A stretch of 64,000 nt of DNA from Bacillus sp. BP-3 (GTDB lineage Bacteria; Bacillota; Bacilli; Bacillales; Bacillaceae_G): positions 53,004 to 117,003 of the forward strand of contig NZ_JAQOTJ010000014.1 of NCBI RefSeq assembly GCF_028401955.1, given 5' to 3'. The notes beneath the pieces were generated by a model, which ran no database searches, was not told the origin of the DNA, and was given only the letters and a program-made list of their open reading frames with translations. The position numbers were made by a program, and so were the translations under genes. Of this stretch, positions 9,730-18,772 are shown one piece after another. Numbering within the stretch: the stretch's first letter is position 1; each line of letters opens with the position of its first letter.

Positions 9730-9787
9730 AGCGAAGCTTCCATTCGTGGGGATTTTACTATCAACGAATAACGTGATAAAACAAAAC

Positions 9788-9825
9788 TCCTATGAGTGCG
9801 GAATCAAAACATCCACACTCATAGG
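9788..9825. terminator. Bidirectional terminator between hemAT and a convergent gene
   Basis: Long hairpin TCCTATGAGTG...CACTCATAGGA (14 of 15 pairs) between two converging genes, with T-rich sequence on both outer sides. Confidence 0.8.
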
Positions 9826-9829
9826 AACT

Positions 9830-11155
9830 TTACTTTTTAAAAAATAACTTTTGACAATATTGATTTATCATATATATCCCATAGCTTTGTAATATCAATA
9901 GACTTGGGACTAATACACCCTCATATACAATATGCATATTCATAAACTTTGTATACAAATGGCTCGCAATTATGAGTAGAAACAGCATATAATTTCTATT
10001 TTCCTGTTTTTGAACTAGAAGATGTAACATAGAGATTGCCGCAAATATCGTAATCATCATGTATATAAAATATCCACCTTTTATAAAGGTGTTTTTCATT
10101 TCTTGTTCCTCTAGCTTTCCTAAACTCATTTGAATAGAAGAAAAACGATCCTTCTCTATTTTATTCAACTTTTTGTTTATAAAATCCATATTATATTCTT
10201 TTTTCCCTTGTTCTGCTCTTTTTTCATTTTTTCCTACTAGGACAGATTGAATATACCCCTCGTTTGTAAAGGTGTATCGCGAATTACTTGATGTTCCAAG
10301 TGCATAACTTACTGCGTAATGAACACCATAAAATATAACACATACACCTACTAGTCTAATCAACATTCCTTTTCTATCTGGACTTTGTAAAACTTCTACT
10401 AATACAAGATACAAAACAAGAACTATAATTAAAAATAAGCCTAATGGACGAATCATATTACTGAAAGCAAATAAAGCAACGGCGACTCCCCACATATACG
10501 AATGACTTAATCCTTTATGTATAAGTAAGTAACAGGCAAAATAAAATAAACATGTTGCCAAATGCTCATTCGTTAACACAGAACAAAGCATGATATTAGG
10601 AATATACAAAGCATATAATACCGCTGCAATTCGGCCACATTCTTCATGAAATAGTTTTGAAGCAAGCTGATAAATAAAATAAGCGGTAGCTCCGCAATAT
10701 AAAACATTACATACCTTTAAGACAAACGTTGCATCTCCGAAAAAACGAATTAAAAAGGATTCGTACATAATAAAAGGAGATTGAACTACAGTTTCTAGAC
10801 TGCTAAAAATAGTATTTCCTTGTGCAACTTGTTTAGCAGCTTCATACATCACATTCATATCACTTTCGATCGGATCTTTCATTAATACAATAGATAGAAA
10901 CCGGAGTAACACAGTACCAGAAATGAGAAAAATAATAAATTGTTTATCCGTAAATCGATATTGTAAAATAGAGGTAGTCAGCAAAAGTAAAATGATACAA
11001 ACGCCTAATACAATCGCTAAACTAGAAGATTTTACATCAAAAACAGTTTTTGCCTCTCCAAAAGAATACCAAAAGGAATATGCAAAAAAGAGGAACATGA
11101 GTCCAACTACTACCTTGTAAAAAAAAGCTGAAAAACCTATCTGCATCTTGTCCAT
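9830..11155 (-). CDS. GT-C fold membrane glycosyltransferase (GT39/ArnT-like), paralogue A
   Basis: 441-residue polytopic protein with about ten to twelve hydrophobic helices. The first outer loop carries acidic residues in KDPIESDMNVMYEAA, as expected for GT-C enzymes that use lipid-phosphate sugars on the outer face of the membrane. It is clearly homologous to the plus-strand gene at 17339-18772: shared PIESD..MY..A.Q.AQG, NVLYC, SVLTNEHLAT, and the C-terminal IQSYGIY-type motif. A hydrophilic stretch at about 280-345 is probably an extracytoplasmic domain. It probably glycosylates a wall polymer or protein; acceptor unknown. Confidence 0.75.
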   Translation of the reverse strand: MDKMQIGFSAFFYKVVVGLMFLFFAYSFWYSFGEAKTVFDVKSSSLAIVLGVCIILLLLTTSILQYRFTDKQFIIFLISGTVLLRFLSIVLMKDPIESDMNVMYEAAKQVAQGNTIFSSLETVVQSPFIMYESFLIRFFGDATFVLKVCNVLYCGATAYFIYQLASKLFHEECGRIAAVLYALYIPNIMLCSVLTNEHLATCLFYFACYLLIHKGLSHSYMWGVAVALFAFSNMIRPLGLFLIIVLVLYLVLVEVLQSPDRKGMLIRLVGVCVIFYGVHYAVSYALGTSSNSRYTFTNEGYIQSVLVGKNEKRAEQGKKEYNMDFINKKLNKIEKDRFSSIQMSLGKLEEQEMKNTFIKGGYFIYMMITIFAAISMLHLLVQKQENRNYMLFLLIIASHLYTKFMNMHIVYEGVLVPSLLILQSYGIYMINQYCQKLFFKK

Positions 11156-11354
11156 AACTTTATCCTATCGCACCTCTTTTTTCTCTTGTTAATAGGTATA
11201 TATACCCTTAACTTCATATTTGTAACAAAACGATTTTATCACGAATAAAGAGAATACCGGTACTCTATTTCTATGACAAAGTTAGTAACATCGTATATTC
11301 TCCTTGCAATGTAAGCGAAATCTCTTTTACACTACAATCTATATACAGAGAAAC

Positions 11355-11389
11355 TTTCATCCACTATTTCTAATGAATGATGGATGAAA
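11355..11389. promoter_or_regulatory. Inverted repeat upstream of the acyl-CoA thioesterase
   Basis: Perfect 9-bp arms TTTCATCCA and TGGATGAAA separated by 17 bases, ending 53 bp before the start codon. No T-run follows, so it is more likely an operator or mRNA leader structure than a terminator. Function unknown. Confidence 0.4.
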
Positions 11390-11442
11390 TAAATTAAGTT
11401 CTGATGAACATCATTAGAACACACGAAACAGGAGTAGATAAC

Positions 11443-11955
11443 ATGGAAAAGAAATTTATGAGAGAGTCAAGAGCGATAAAAACAACACGTGTTTTCCCCA
11501 ATGACTTAAATAACCATCAAACATTATTTGGCGGAAAATTATTAGCAGAAATTGATAGCATCGCATCTATCGCCGCTGCCCGCCATAGCCGTGAGCATTG
11601 TGTAACTGCTTCTATCGATTCTGTTGACTTCTTAACACCAATTCATCAAACCGATTCTGTTTGCTATGAAGCATTCGTTTGTTATACAGGAAGATCTTCT
11701 ATGGAAGTGTTCGTAAAAATCGTTGCAGAGGATTTATTAGGCGGAGAACGCCGCATTGCCGCTACTTGCTTCATCACTTTCGTCGCATTAAGAGATGGAA
11801 AACCAGCCTCTATACCAGGTGTAATTGCTGAAACAGAAGAAGAGCTCTGGTTATATAACACGGGCGGGGAACGTGCAGAAAAACGAAAAATGAACCGATT
11901 AAAAAGTAAGGAAATGGCAGAAGTACTAACAATTCAAAAACCGTGGAATGTGTAA
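11443..11955 (+). CDS. Acyl-CoA thioesterase (YkhA-type hotdog)
   Basis: 170 residues when started at ATG 11443, which has CAGGAGT 8-9 bases upstream; a longer upstream frame lacks a site. Single hotdog domain of the acyl-CoA hydrolase type with NHQTLFGGKLLAEID near residue 23, where Asn and Asp are the usual active-site residues, and TASIDSVDFLTPI. It hydrolyses acyl-CoA to free acid and CoA in the cytoplasm. The tail (NRLKSKEMAEVL) is basic. Monocistronic with a strong terminator. Confidence 0.88.
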   Translation: MEKKFMRESRAIKTTRVFPNDLNNHQTLFGGKLLAEIDSIASIAAARHSREHCVTASIDSVDFLTPIHQTDSVCYEAFVCYTGRSSMEVFVKIVAEDLLGGERRIAATCFITFVALRDGKPASIPGVIAETEEELWLYNTGGERAEKRKMNRLKSKEMAEVLTIQKPWNV

Positions 11956-11969
11956 CTCCACAACCTCTT

Positions 11970-11997
11970 CTTGGCGAATGTATTCGCCAAGTTTTTT
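11970..11997 (+). terminator. Terminator of acyl-CoA thioesterase
   Basis: CTTGGCGAA-TGTA-TTCGCCAAG perfect stem followed by TTTTTT. Confidence 0.9.
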
Positions 11998-12219
11998 ATA
12001 TTTATGAAGAAATACCAAGCCCCCTTATATGCTATTTCCATACATTATATGCTATTTTTAATACAATTAAGAAAAGAATCGACTGTTGCTTTACAAAGTT
12101 TATCTGCGGTAAACTTATATCCGTAATTACTTAGAATGAAATACCTTACATAATTTGTTAGCTAGAAAAATATTTCGTACATATCACTCAATAAAAAAAT
12201 CTTATACTATATATACAAG

Positions 12220-12376
12220 TTATAAAACCGGCCTAAAAACCCTTTTCTTTTTAGGAGAGACGAGGGAATTTGGCCTCGCATAAAGGCTCGTATGCAAAGC
12301 TTAAAACAAAGGTAAAAAGCGAGTACAGATCATATAGCAGCGACTTATATGTCGAAATTTAAAATGAATTTATATA
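12220..12376 (+). repeat. Second-family dispersed repeat (copy A)
   Basis: About 157 bp, beginning TTATAAAACCGGCCTAAAAA and ending ATGAATTTATATAAAA. It shares CCTAAAA-TTTCTTTTTAG, GAGG/CGAGG-type arms and the palindromic CGACTTATATGTCG block with copies at 15382-15532, 18743-18886 and 46488-46606 (reverse). It occupies the gap between the thioesterase and flippase genes. The rest of that gap (12000-12219, 12377-12520) shows only AT-rich sequence and a short direct repeat TTATATGCTATTT. Confidence 0.7.
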
Positions 12377-12523
12377 AAATGGAATTGATTCACAATATCC
12401 GGCAGGTCATAACAGTCAAAATTATAGAATTAAAAATGCAAATTAGACTTCCAATATTGAATTCCTTTCAATAGAAAACACAAAAACATTTTATTTCAAG
12501 AACTATCAATGAAAGGTGAAATT

Positions 12524-13978
12524 ATGCAAAAATCAATTGTATCAAATATTTTTTATAAATTATTGCTCAACACCTTTAATATCATCCTTCCACTTCTAGT
12601 AGGTCCATATGCATATCGAATGCTTGGGTCTCATTCAATGGGGACAGTTAACCTTAGCGAAACAATTTTTAATTATTTCTTTGTTTTTGCTACATTTGGC
12701 GTATATCAATATGGTTTACGTGAAATTAGCTTAGTAAAAAAAGATAAGAAAAAAACTTCACAATTGTTTACGAGTTTATATCTTATTAACTTTACAACTA
12801 GTATCCTTGCTTTAATTGCATTTTTACTTTTTAGTTACATTGGATATGGAAATAAAGAGGAGTTTCCAGTCCTTCTTATTTTTGGATTCAACTTTATTTC
12901 AAGTTTATTTTATGTAGAATGGTACAATGAAGCACATGAAAATTATGATTTCATTGCGAAAAAAACAGTTATTGTTCGTCTCATTTATGTTGTCCTTCTA
13001 TTTATTTTTATTCATGGTGCAAATGATTACAAACAATTTGCAGGTTTATTAGTTTTATCAACATTTTTAAACCATTTTATCAGTTTTATATATGTAAAAC
13101 GTCAAGTTAAGTTTGATTTTTCTAACATAACCATTGTTCCGCATTTAAAACCATTATTTTTAGTTGTTATTTTTTCAAATGCAAGTATCCTGTATACACA
13201 ATTAGACCGACTTTTATTAGGGGAGTATGCTGGTAAATCCGAACTTGCTTACTATGTAATGGCTTTTCAAATTATGACGATTATTAATACACTTATGTTA
13301 AGTGTAATTCAAGTTACCGTTCCGCGGCTCTCTTATTTATCAGGAAATGCAGATGAAAAAGAGTATGAAGCATTATTAAATAAAATCTCAAAAGTGTACT
13401 TTATTACATTATTTCCAGCAGCTATTGGCTTAATGCTTATCGCTCATGGAACTGTTGTTATTTATGGAGGAAGTGAATATGCTAACGCTGGTAACACATT
13501 AGTTGCTTTTGCATTATACATGATTTCAATAGGTATCGAGTCCATCTTATCTAATCAAATTATTTACGTAAAAAAGAAAGAAAGCATTTTAGTACGTTTT
13601 TTATTCATTGGTGGTTTCCTAAACCTGATTTTAAATATCTCGCTTATCGTCTTTCATGTATTCACACCAACAACAGCAATTGTCACAACTACGATTGCTT
13701 ACTGCTTGTTAATTGCACTGGAATATATATATGTAAAAAAGAAACTAAAAGTAAACTATACATTATTCGATATGTCGAAACTGAAATATCTCTTCTACTC
13801 ACTTACATTTATACCGTTATCATTTCTCGTCCATATAACAATAGCAGGAAAAATCCTTTCTGTTCTTGTTACAATCATCACATGCGGATGTGTATATGCC
13901 TTGATTTTATTGATAACAAAAGATGAGATATTGTTTATGTTTTTAGATAAAATTAAAGGAAAACTGAAGAAAAAATGA
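12524..13978 (+). CDS. Polysaccharide biosynthesis flippase (Wzx/MOP family)
   Basis: 484 residues from ATG 12524, chosen because GAAAGGTG lies 7 bases upstream; an in-frame ATG five codons earlier would overlap that site. Polytopic MOP-superfamily protein with about 12-14 helices and the family start NIFYKLLLNTFNIILPLLVGPYAYRMLG, then DRLLLGEYAGKSELAYYVMA. It is expected to flip undecaprenyl-PP-linked oligosaccharide units across the membrane. The GT2 gene follows 66 bp downstream, so the two are probably co-transcribed. The exported glycan is unknown. Confidence 0.88.
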   Translation: MQKSIVSNIFYKLLLNTFNIILPLLVGPYAYRMLGSHSMGTVNLSETIFNYFFVFATFGVYQYGLREISLVKKDKKKTSQLFTSLYLINFTTSILALIAFLLFSYIGYGNKEEFPVLLIFGFNFISSLFYVEWYNEAHENYDFIAKKTVIVRLIYVVLLFIFIHGANDYKQFAGLLVLSTFLNHFISFIYVKRQVKFDFSNITIVPHLKPLFLVVIFSNASILYTQLDRLLLGEYAGKSELAYYVMAFQIMTIINTLMLSVIQVTVPRLSYLSGNADEKEYEALLNKISKVYFITLFPAAIGLMLIAHGTVVIYGGSEYANAGNTLVAFALYMISIGIESILSNQIIYVKKKESILVRFLFIGGFLNLILNISLIVFHVFTPTTAIVTTTIAYCLLIALEYIYVKKKLKVNYTLFDMSKLKYLFYSLTFIPLSFLVHITIAGKILSVLVTIITCGCVYALILLITKDEILFMFLDKIKGKLKKK

Positions 13979-14044
13979 TGTAAGTAACAAAACACCATCT
14001 TGCTTGTTTAAGTGAATGAAACTTCTTTAAAGGAGCTGTTCCGA

Positions 14045-14866
14045 TTGAAATTCTCTTTAATCATGGCGACCTGCGGCAGACGTGATGATATTATAGATTT
14101 ACTAAAATCGTTAGAAAAACAAACATATAAAGGATTTGAACTCATTGTAGTCGACCAAAACGATACACCAATCGCTGATTTATTTAATGACTATAAAGAA
14201 AAATTCCCAATCAATTATATATACACACCAATCAAAGGGCTTTCCCGTGCACGAAACACAGGTTTAAAAGTAGCTGATGGTGATATTATCGCTTTTCCAG
14301 ATGACGACTGTATTTACGAAACAAACGTGTTAGAAAACATTCAAGAAACGTTTAAACAAAATAAAAATATTCATTTTATTTCTACCAATACAACAAATGT
14401 AGAAGGGACAGGCTCTTTAATACACGCTCCTAAAACAGATATTATTTTAAATAATAAATATGGATTCATGGGTCCTTCCTTTGCCCTTTTCTTCACAAAA
14501 CAATTTGTACAAGATGTAGGCACTTTTGATGAAGACTTAGGAGTTGGAGCGGGAACAATTTACGGAGCTGGTGAAGAAACTGACTTTGTACTTCGCGGTA
14601 TGAAGAATGGGTATACAGGTTTATTTAAAAAAGATCTTTTCGTATATCATCCAGTAAAAGAAGAGATTATTAATGAACAATCATTAAAAAGAGCTATTTC
14701 CTATGCCGGCGGTTTCGGAAGAGTCATTCGCTTACATTATGGATTCCCTTACTTTCTACGCGCCATTGCCGCTGCTTCATTCCGTGCAGTGCAAAACGTC
14801 TCTACTGATAAACGAAAATTCCATACAAATCGCTTAAAAGGGATTGTTAGAGGATACTTTAAATAA
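14045..14866 (+). CDS. Glycosyltransferase family 2
   Basis: 273 residues with the TTG start at 14045, which has AAAGGAG nine bases upstream; an ATG at 14012 would add 11 residues but has no site. GT-A fold: KFSLIMATCGRRDDI at the start, VVDQNDTP, GLSRARNTGL and the metal-binding FPDDDC at about residue 85. GAGEETDF is the probable catalytic-base region. Cytoplasmic with no clear membrane helix. It lies downstream of the flippase, suggesting joint work on one glycan. Confidence 0.88.
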   Translation: MKFSLIMATCGRRDDIIDLLKSLEKQTYKGFELIVVDQNDTPIADLFNDYKEKFPINYIYTPIKGLSRARNTGLKVADGDIIAFPDDDCIYETNVLENIQETFKQNKNIHFISTNTTNVEGTGSLIHAPKTDIILNNKYGFMGPSFALFFTKQFVQDVGTFDEDLGVGAGTIYGAGEETDFVLRGMKNGYTGLFKKDLFVYHPVKEEIINEQSLKRAISYAGGFGRVIRLHYGFPYFLRAIAAASFRAVQNVSTDKRKFHTNRLKGIVRGYFK

Positions 14867-14873
14867 ATAAGTT

Positions 14874-14913
14874 CAGCAGTAAGCCCCCTATTTTAGCAGG
14901 GGGTTTACTGCTG
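14874..14913 (+). terminator. Hairpin terminator after GT2 gene
   Basis: CAGCAGTAAGCCCCCT against AGGGGGTTTACTGCTG, 16 pairs with one wobble and an 8-base loop. No T-run follows, so termination may be inefficient or the hairpin may protect the mRNA end. Confidence 0.65.
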
Positions 14914-14963
14914 GAAAATAGCACAATCAACTGACGCTTCCAACAGCTAATCTCAAATAAATA

Positions 14964-14999
14964 GAATAAAAAAACAACTGTCCAATACAGGAACAGTTG
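14964..14999 (-). terminator. Orphan minus-strand terminator
   Basis: Read on the minus strand, CAACTGTTCCT-GTATT-GGACAGTTG is followed by TTTTTTT. No recognised minus-strand gene lies upstream of it until msrAB more than 4 kb away, so it implies a small unannotated minus-strand transcript. On the plus strand it lacks a T-run. Confidence 0.65.
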
Positions 15000-15081
15000 C
15001 TCTTTCTACAAGGGGTCTTTTCGTAAAAACAAGGGGTTTCTTTATAATCTCTAAACAATTATAAAATGAATAGACTAATGA

Positions 15082-15144
15082 CTATTTATCATATTGGTAT
15101 ACAGCACACATTATCGTAGTTTTTTTATCATTATGTTTATTCAC
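15082..15144 (-). CDS. Candidate 20-residue small protein
   Basis: GTG start at 15144, stop TAG at 15082, upstream of the orphan minus-strand terminator. The peptide is hydrophilic, begins MNKHNDKK and contains CAVYQYDK. An AAGGTGG sequence lies 18 bases before the GTG, which is too far for a standard ribosome binding site, and AAAG directly precedes the start. It may simply be part of a non-coding RNA. It is listed because the terminator needs a transcript. No homologue is known to me. Confidence 0.2.
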   Translation of the reverse strand: MNKHNDKKTTIMCAVYQYDK

Positions 15145-15226
15145 CTTTACAGTGTTTGTACCACCTTACTAACTAAAGTTTATAATATATACAAGAACTC
15201 CACTATCGATTTAGCTTACAAGAACA

Positions 15227-15240
15227 TTACAATATTGTAA
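15227..15240. promoter_or_regulatory. Perfect 14-bp palindrome in the flippase/ABC-F gap
   Basis: TTACAATATTGTAA, a perfect palindrome of operator-like form. It lies upstream of both the minus-strand small ORF and the plus-strand ABC-F gene. The rest of 15000-15381 is AT-rich with two ACAAGGGGT direct repeats (near 15008 and 15040) and a 17-codon plus-strand frame at 15066-15119. Nothing else is recognisable. Confidence 0.3.
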
Positions 15241-15381
15241 TAAAAATCACATTATCTCAATAGAAAATCCCATAAAATTACAGTCGATTTTCATAAGGAA
15301 TATGCGATAATTCAAAGATAAAAGATAGCATTATATTTAAGAATTTAGTATCATGATTCAAGATACTATTCTAAATAAAAA

Positions 15382-15532
15382 TTGAAAAACCGACCTAAAA
15401 CCTCTTTCTTCTTAGATAGGCAAGAGCATCTGAACATATAAGGATGAAAACAAAGGGAGAAAGTGAATGAGGTCATTTTTTATGCTGCGTAGCAGCGACT
15501 TTTATATTGAAAAATTAAAATGAACTTATAGA
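15382..15532 (+). repeat. Second-family dispersed repeat (copy B)
   Basis: Begins GAAAAACCGACCTAAAACC, contains GAGCATCTG and AGCAGCGACTTTTATATTGA, and ends ATGAACTTATA. It aligns with copy A over most of its length and ends 24 bp before the ABC-F start codon, so it forms the leader of that gene. Confidence 0.7.
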
Positions 15533-15555
15533 TTTGAAATAGAGCGGAGGACACT

Positions 15556-17115
15556 ATGAGCTTATTAACAGTTGAAAACCTAGGTCATACTTTTGGTGAT
15601 CGTACACTATTTAAAGATGTATCAATGCGTTTATTAGCAGGAGAACATGTTGGATTAGTCGGTGCAAACGGAGTTGGAAAATCAACCTTTATGAATATTA
15701 TTACAGGACAACTGATTCATGATCAGGGACGTGTAGAATGGACACCTGGCACCCACTATGGATACTTAGATCAGCACACAATTTTAACACCTGGACGAAC
15801 TATTCGTGATGTATTAACAGATGCGTTCTTATCTTTATTTGAAAAAGAAAAAGAATTAAATACGATTGCTGAAAACATGGCAACAGCATCACCAGAAGAA
15901 TTGGAAGAACTACTTGAAAAAATGGCAGAAGTGCAAGATGCACTTGAAGCAGGCGGCTTTTATTTATTAGATATTAAAATTGAAGAAGCGGCACGCGGTC
16001 TTGGAATTGATGCAATTGGCCTAGATCGTGATGTTTCGGCGTTAAGTGGTGGACAACGTACGAAAGTATTGCTTGCAAAGCTATTACTTGAACAACCTGA
16101 AGTACTATTACTCGATGAGCCAACTAACTATTTAGACGTTGAACATATTCAATGGTTAACAAGCTATTTAAAGGAATATCCTCATGCGTTCCTTTTAATT
16201 TCCCATGATACAGAGTTTATGAACAAATGTGTAAATGTTATTTTTCATCTTGAATTTTCAAAAATGACACGTTATACAGCAACATATGAAAAGTTCTTAG
16301 AACTAGCAGAACTGAACAAAAACCAACATTTACAAGCATATCAAAAACAACAAGAATTTATTAAACAGCAAGAAGATTTTATTGCACGAAATAAAGCGCG
16401 TTATTCAACAACTGGACGTGCAAAAAGTCGTCAGAAACAACTCGATCGCATGGAACGTATTGATCGTCCAGAAACTGCTATGAAACCGGAGTTTTCTTTT
16501 AAAGAATGCCGTGCAAGCAGTCGTTTTGTCTTTGAAGGAGAAGGTATAGAAATCGGCTATACGCACCCTCTATTACCAAAATTAACAATGACTGTTGAAC
16601 GTGGTGAAAAAATTGCTATTGTTGGATGTAACGGGGTCGGAAAATCAACATTACTCAAAACAATTCTTGGAAAAATTAAACCGCTGAACGGGAAAATTAG
16701 CCTTGGTGATTTTTTAGAGCCTGCTTATTTTGAACAAGAAGTTAAGGCTGAAAATATTACACCAATTGATGATGTATGGAATGCGTTCCCACACTTAGAT
16801 CAACATCAAGTACGTGCAATGCTTGCAAAATGCGGCTTAAAAAATGAACATATTTCTCGTCCATTGAGCCAATTAAGTGGTGGTGAACAAGCAAAAGTTC
16901 GTTTATGCAAATTAATGGCAACAGAAAGTAACTGGCTATTATTTGACGAGCCAACAAACCATCTTGACGTAATAGCTAAGGAAGAGTTACAGCGTGCTAT
17001 GAAAGCATATAAAGGTACAATTATTCTTGTTTGCCACGAACCTGACTTTTATGAAGGTTGGATTACAAAAGTTTGGAACGTAGAAGAATGGGCAGAGAAA
17101 GCGGCTCAACAATAA
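15556..17115 (+). CDS. ABC-F family ATPase (YfmM-like)
   Basis: 519 residues with two ABC ATPase domains and no membrane segment. Walker A motifs are GANGVGKST (about 36-44) and GCNGVGKST (about 358-366); signatures are LSGGQRTK and LSGGEQAK; Walker B motifs are LLLLDEPTNYLD and LLFDEPTNHLD. The linker carries the Gln/Lys-rich P-site tRNA interaction region typical of ABC-F. ABC-F proteins act on the ribosome to relieve stalling or protect against antibiotics. The sequence resembles B. subtilis YfmM as I recall it. The second His switch reads VCHEPDF, with Cys where Ser is usual. ATG follows GCGGAGGACACT. Confidence 0.88.
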   Translation: MSLLTVENLGHTFGDRTLFKDVSMRLLAGEHVGLVGANGVGKSTFMNIITGQLIHDQGRVEWTPGTHYGYLDQHTILTPGRTIRDVLTDAFLSLFEKEKELNTIAENMATASPEELEELLEKMAEVQDALEAGGFYLLDIKIEEAARGLGIDAIGLDRDVSALSGGQRTKVLLAKLLLEQPEVLLLDEPTNYLDVEHIQWLTSYLKEYPHAFLLISHDTEFMNKCVNVIFHLEFSKMTRYTATYEKFLELAELNKNQHLQAYQKQQEFIKQQEDFIARNKARYSTTGRAKSRQKQLDRMERIDRPETAMKPEFSFKECRASSRFVFEGEGIEIGYTHPLLPKLTMTVERGEKIAIVGCNGVGKSTLLKTILGKIKPLNGKISLGDFLEPAYFEQEVKAENITPIDDVWNAFPHLDQHQVRAMLAKCGLKNEHISRPLSQLSGGEQAKVRLCKLMATESNWLLFDEPTNHLDVIAKEELQRAMKAYKGTIILVCHEPDFYEGWITKVWNVEEWAEKAAQQ

Positions 17116-17162
17116 AGTTTAACCAATTGGAGTCTTACTATTTACACATAGTGAGATAAAAG

Positions 17163-17196
17163 TATGCCTCTTGTCTAAAACAAGGGGCATATTTTA
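17163..17196 (+). terminator. Terminator of ABC-F gene
   Basis: TATGCCTCTTGT against ACAAGGGGCATA (one wobble) with a 5-base loop, followed by a T-rich tail. Confidence 0.8.
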
Positions 17197-17338
17197 TTAT
17201 TTTTCTTCTTGAAAAACATTTTACCTTGTTGAAAAAAATTGTATTCTTATAAAGTGAAACTTTGAGTTCTTAAACGCCATAAATAGTGCTCTTTATTCCT
17301 GTATAAATCATTCTATTCAACAAGGGGTGTATCAAATC

Positions 17339-18772
17339 ATGCTATCTATACAATGGAATCGTTTCAATTCATTTTTAGCAAAATGCTTCGTAATTTTGTG
17401 CTTATTTATCTTTTCTTTTTCTATTTGGAATTCTTATTTAACTGTTAAAGAAACTCTATTCGTTCGAACACTTATTAGTGCTCCCAGTATAATTATCATC
17501 ATGATTTTGCTTATACTACTAACTTATCTTTGTAATACATACTTTTCAAAAACTACATTTATTATTTTATTAACACTTTGTGCGTTTATCACTCGATTCA
17601 TTTGGATTCTAAAAATCCCAACACCAATTGAATCTGACTTTGCATTAATGTATAAGGGGGCTGTACAAGCGGCTCAAGGTGACTATAGTTTTTCAAGTTC
17701 TCCATACTACACAACATGGGTGTATCAACTTGGATTTACAATGTACCAAGCTTTCGTCATCAAATTATTTGGTAACCATATATTTATTTTAAAGTTGTTA
17801 AATGTTCTTTATTGTACAGGAACTACACTATGTGTATATAGCATTACAAGCGAAATTTTCAATGAGTGGACTGGACGCATAGCTGGATTATTGTATGCTT
17901 TTTTTATTCCAAGCATTATGATGAGTTCAGTCTTAACTAATGAACATCTTGCAACATTTTTATTTTATTTAGGGTTCTATTTATTAGTAAGGTTGTACAG
18001 TAAATATACTTGGATCTTTGTCGGAATTACACTAGCATTTGGTGATATAATACGCCCTTTAGGTAGTTTCGTCTTATTAGCTGTTATCATTTATCTACTC
18101 CTTCATGAATTTCTTGGAAAAGATAAAAAAACAATGTTTACTACAACAAAGAAACTTATTGGTATTCTTGTTACCTTTTTCGCGGTCCATTATATTGTAA
18201 GCTCTATATTCATTGCTACAGGAGTTACAAAGTATCCTTTATCTAACCGTGATCCTCTTTGGAAATTTGTCTTAGGACTTAATTCCGAAACAACAGGGAC
18301 ATATTCAGCGTCAGATGCTGAACAAATCATGAGTCTAGAAATAGGTGAAGAACGAAAAGCAATAGAAATGAAACTCATTAAAGAACGAATTGCTGATAAA
18401 GAAAAGCTATTCACACTCTTTGGAGATAAATTTTCCTCTATGTGGGGTGATACTGACTCCGCTGGTTACTGGAGTTTAAATCAATTAAATAAAAAAGAAT
18501 TAATTGATACATCCATGAAGTATGAAAAATATGTGTATATGGCAACTATGTTATTTGGTGTGATAGGATCATTATCCCTTCTTTTCACAAAACAGAAAAA
18601 CCTTCAATATACATTATTTCTCTTACTTATTATCGGATATATAGCTGTGCATTTTTTAATAGAGATACAGACAAGGTATCGATATTTTATCATTCCTAGC
18701 TTCTTCATTATTCAAAGCTATGGAATCTATGTAATTCATCGATATATGAGAAAAAAACCTCTTTCTTTTTAA
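17339..18772 (+). CDS. GT-C fold membrane glycosyltransferase (GT39/ArnT-like), paralogue B
   Basis: 477 residues from ATG 17339, chosen because CAAGGGGTG lies 9 bases upstream; the GTG at 17327 is inside that site. Polytopic, with an acidic first outer loop (PTPIESDFALMY) and SVLTNEHLATFLFY as in paralogue A at 9830-11155. A hydrophilic stretch at about 310-385 is the probable outer domain. The last six or seven codons and the stop (ending KKPLSF) are encoded by the start of a dispersed repeat, so the native C-terminus appears to have been replaced. Probable user of a polyprenyl-phosphate sugar; acceptor unknown. Confidence 0.75.
   Translation: MLSIQWNRFNSFLAKCFVILCLFIFSFSIWNSYLTVKETLFVRTLISAPSIIIIMILLILLTYLCNTYFSKTTFIILLTLCAFITRFIWILKIPTPIESDFALMYKGAVQAAQGDYSFSSSPYYTTWVYQLGFTMYQAFVIKLFGNHIFILKLLNVLYCTGTTLCVYSITSEIFNEWTGRIAGLLYAFFIPSIMMSSVLTNEHLATFLFYLGFYLLVRLYSKYTWIFVGITLAFGDIIRPLGSFVLLAVIIYLLLHEFLGKDKKTMFTTTKKLIGILVTFFAVHYIVSSIFIATGVTKYPLSNRDPLWKFVLGLNSETTGTYSASDAEQIMSLEIGEERKAIEMKLIKERIADKEKLFTLFGDKFSSMWGDTDSAGYWSLNQLNKKELIDTSMKYEKYVYMATMLFGVIGSLSLLFTKQKNLQYTLFLLLIIGYIAVHFLIEIQTRYRYFIIPSFFIIQSYGIYVIHRYMRKKPLSF

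Noticed and set aside
11943-12134. 63-codon frame overlapping the thioesterase end
   Set aside because: It overlaps the thioesterase stop and terminator hairpin and continues into AT-rich sequence without a start site.
12220-12376. CRISPR array or insertion sequence as explanation for the repeats
   Set aside because: Copies are single, dispersed, without regular spacers and encode no transposase; the window shows no cas, phage or transposase genes.
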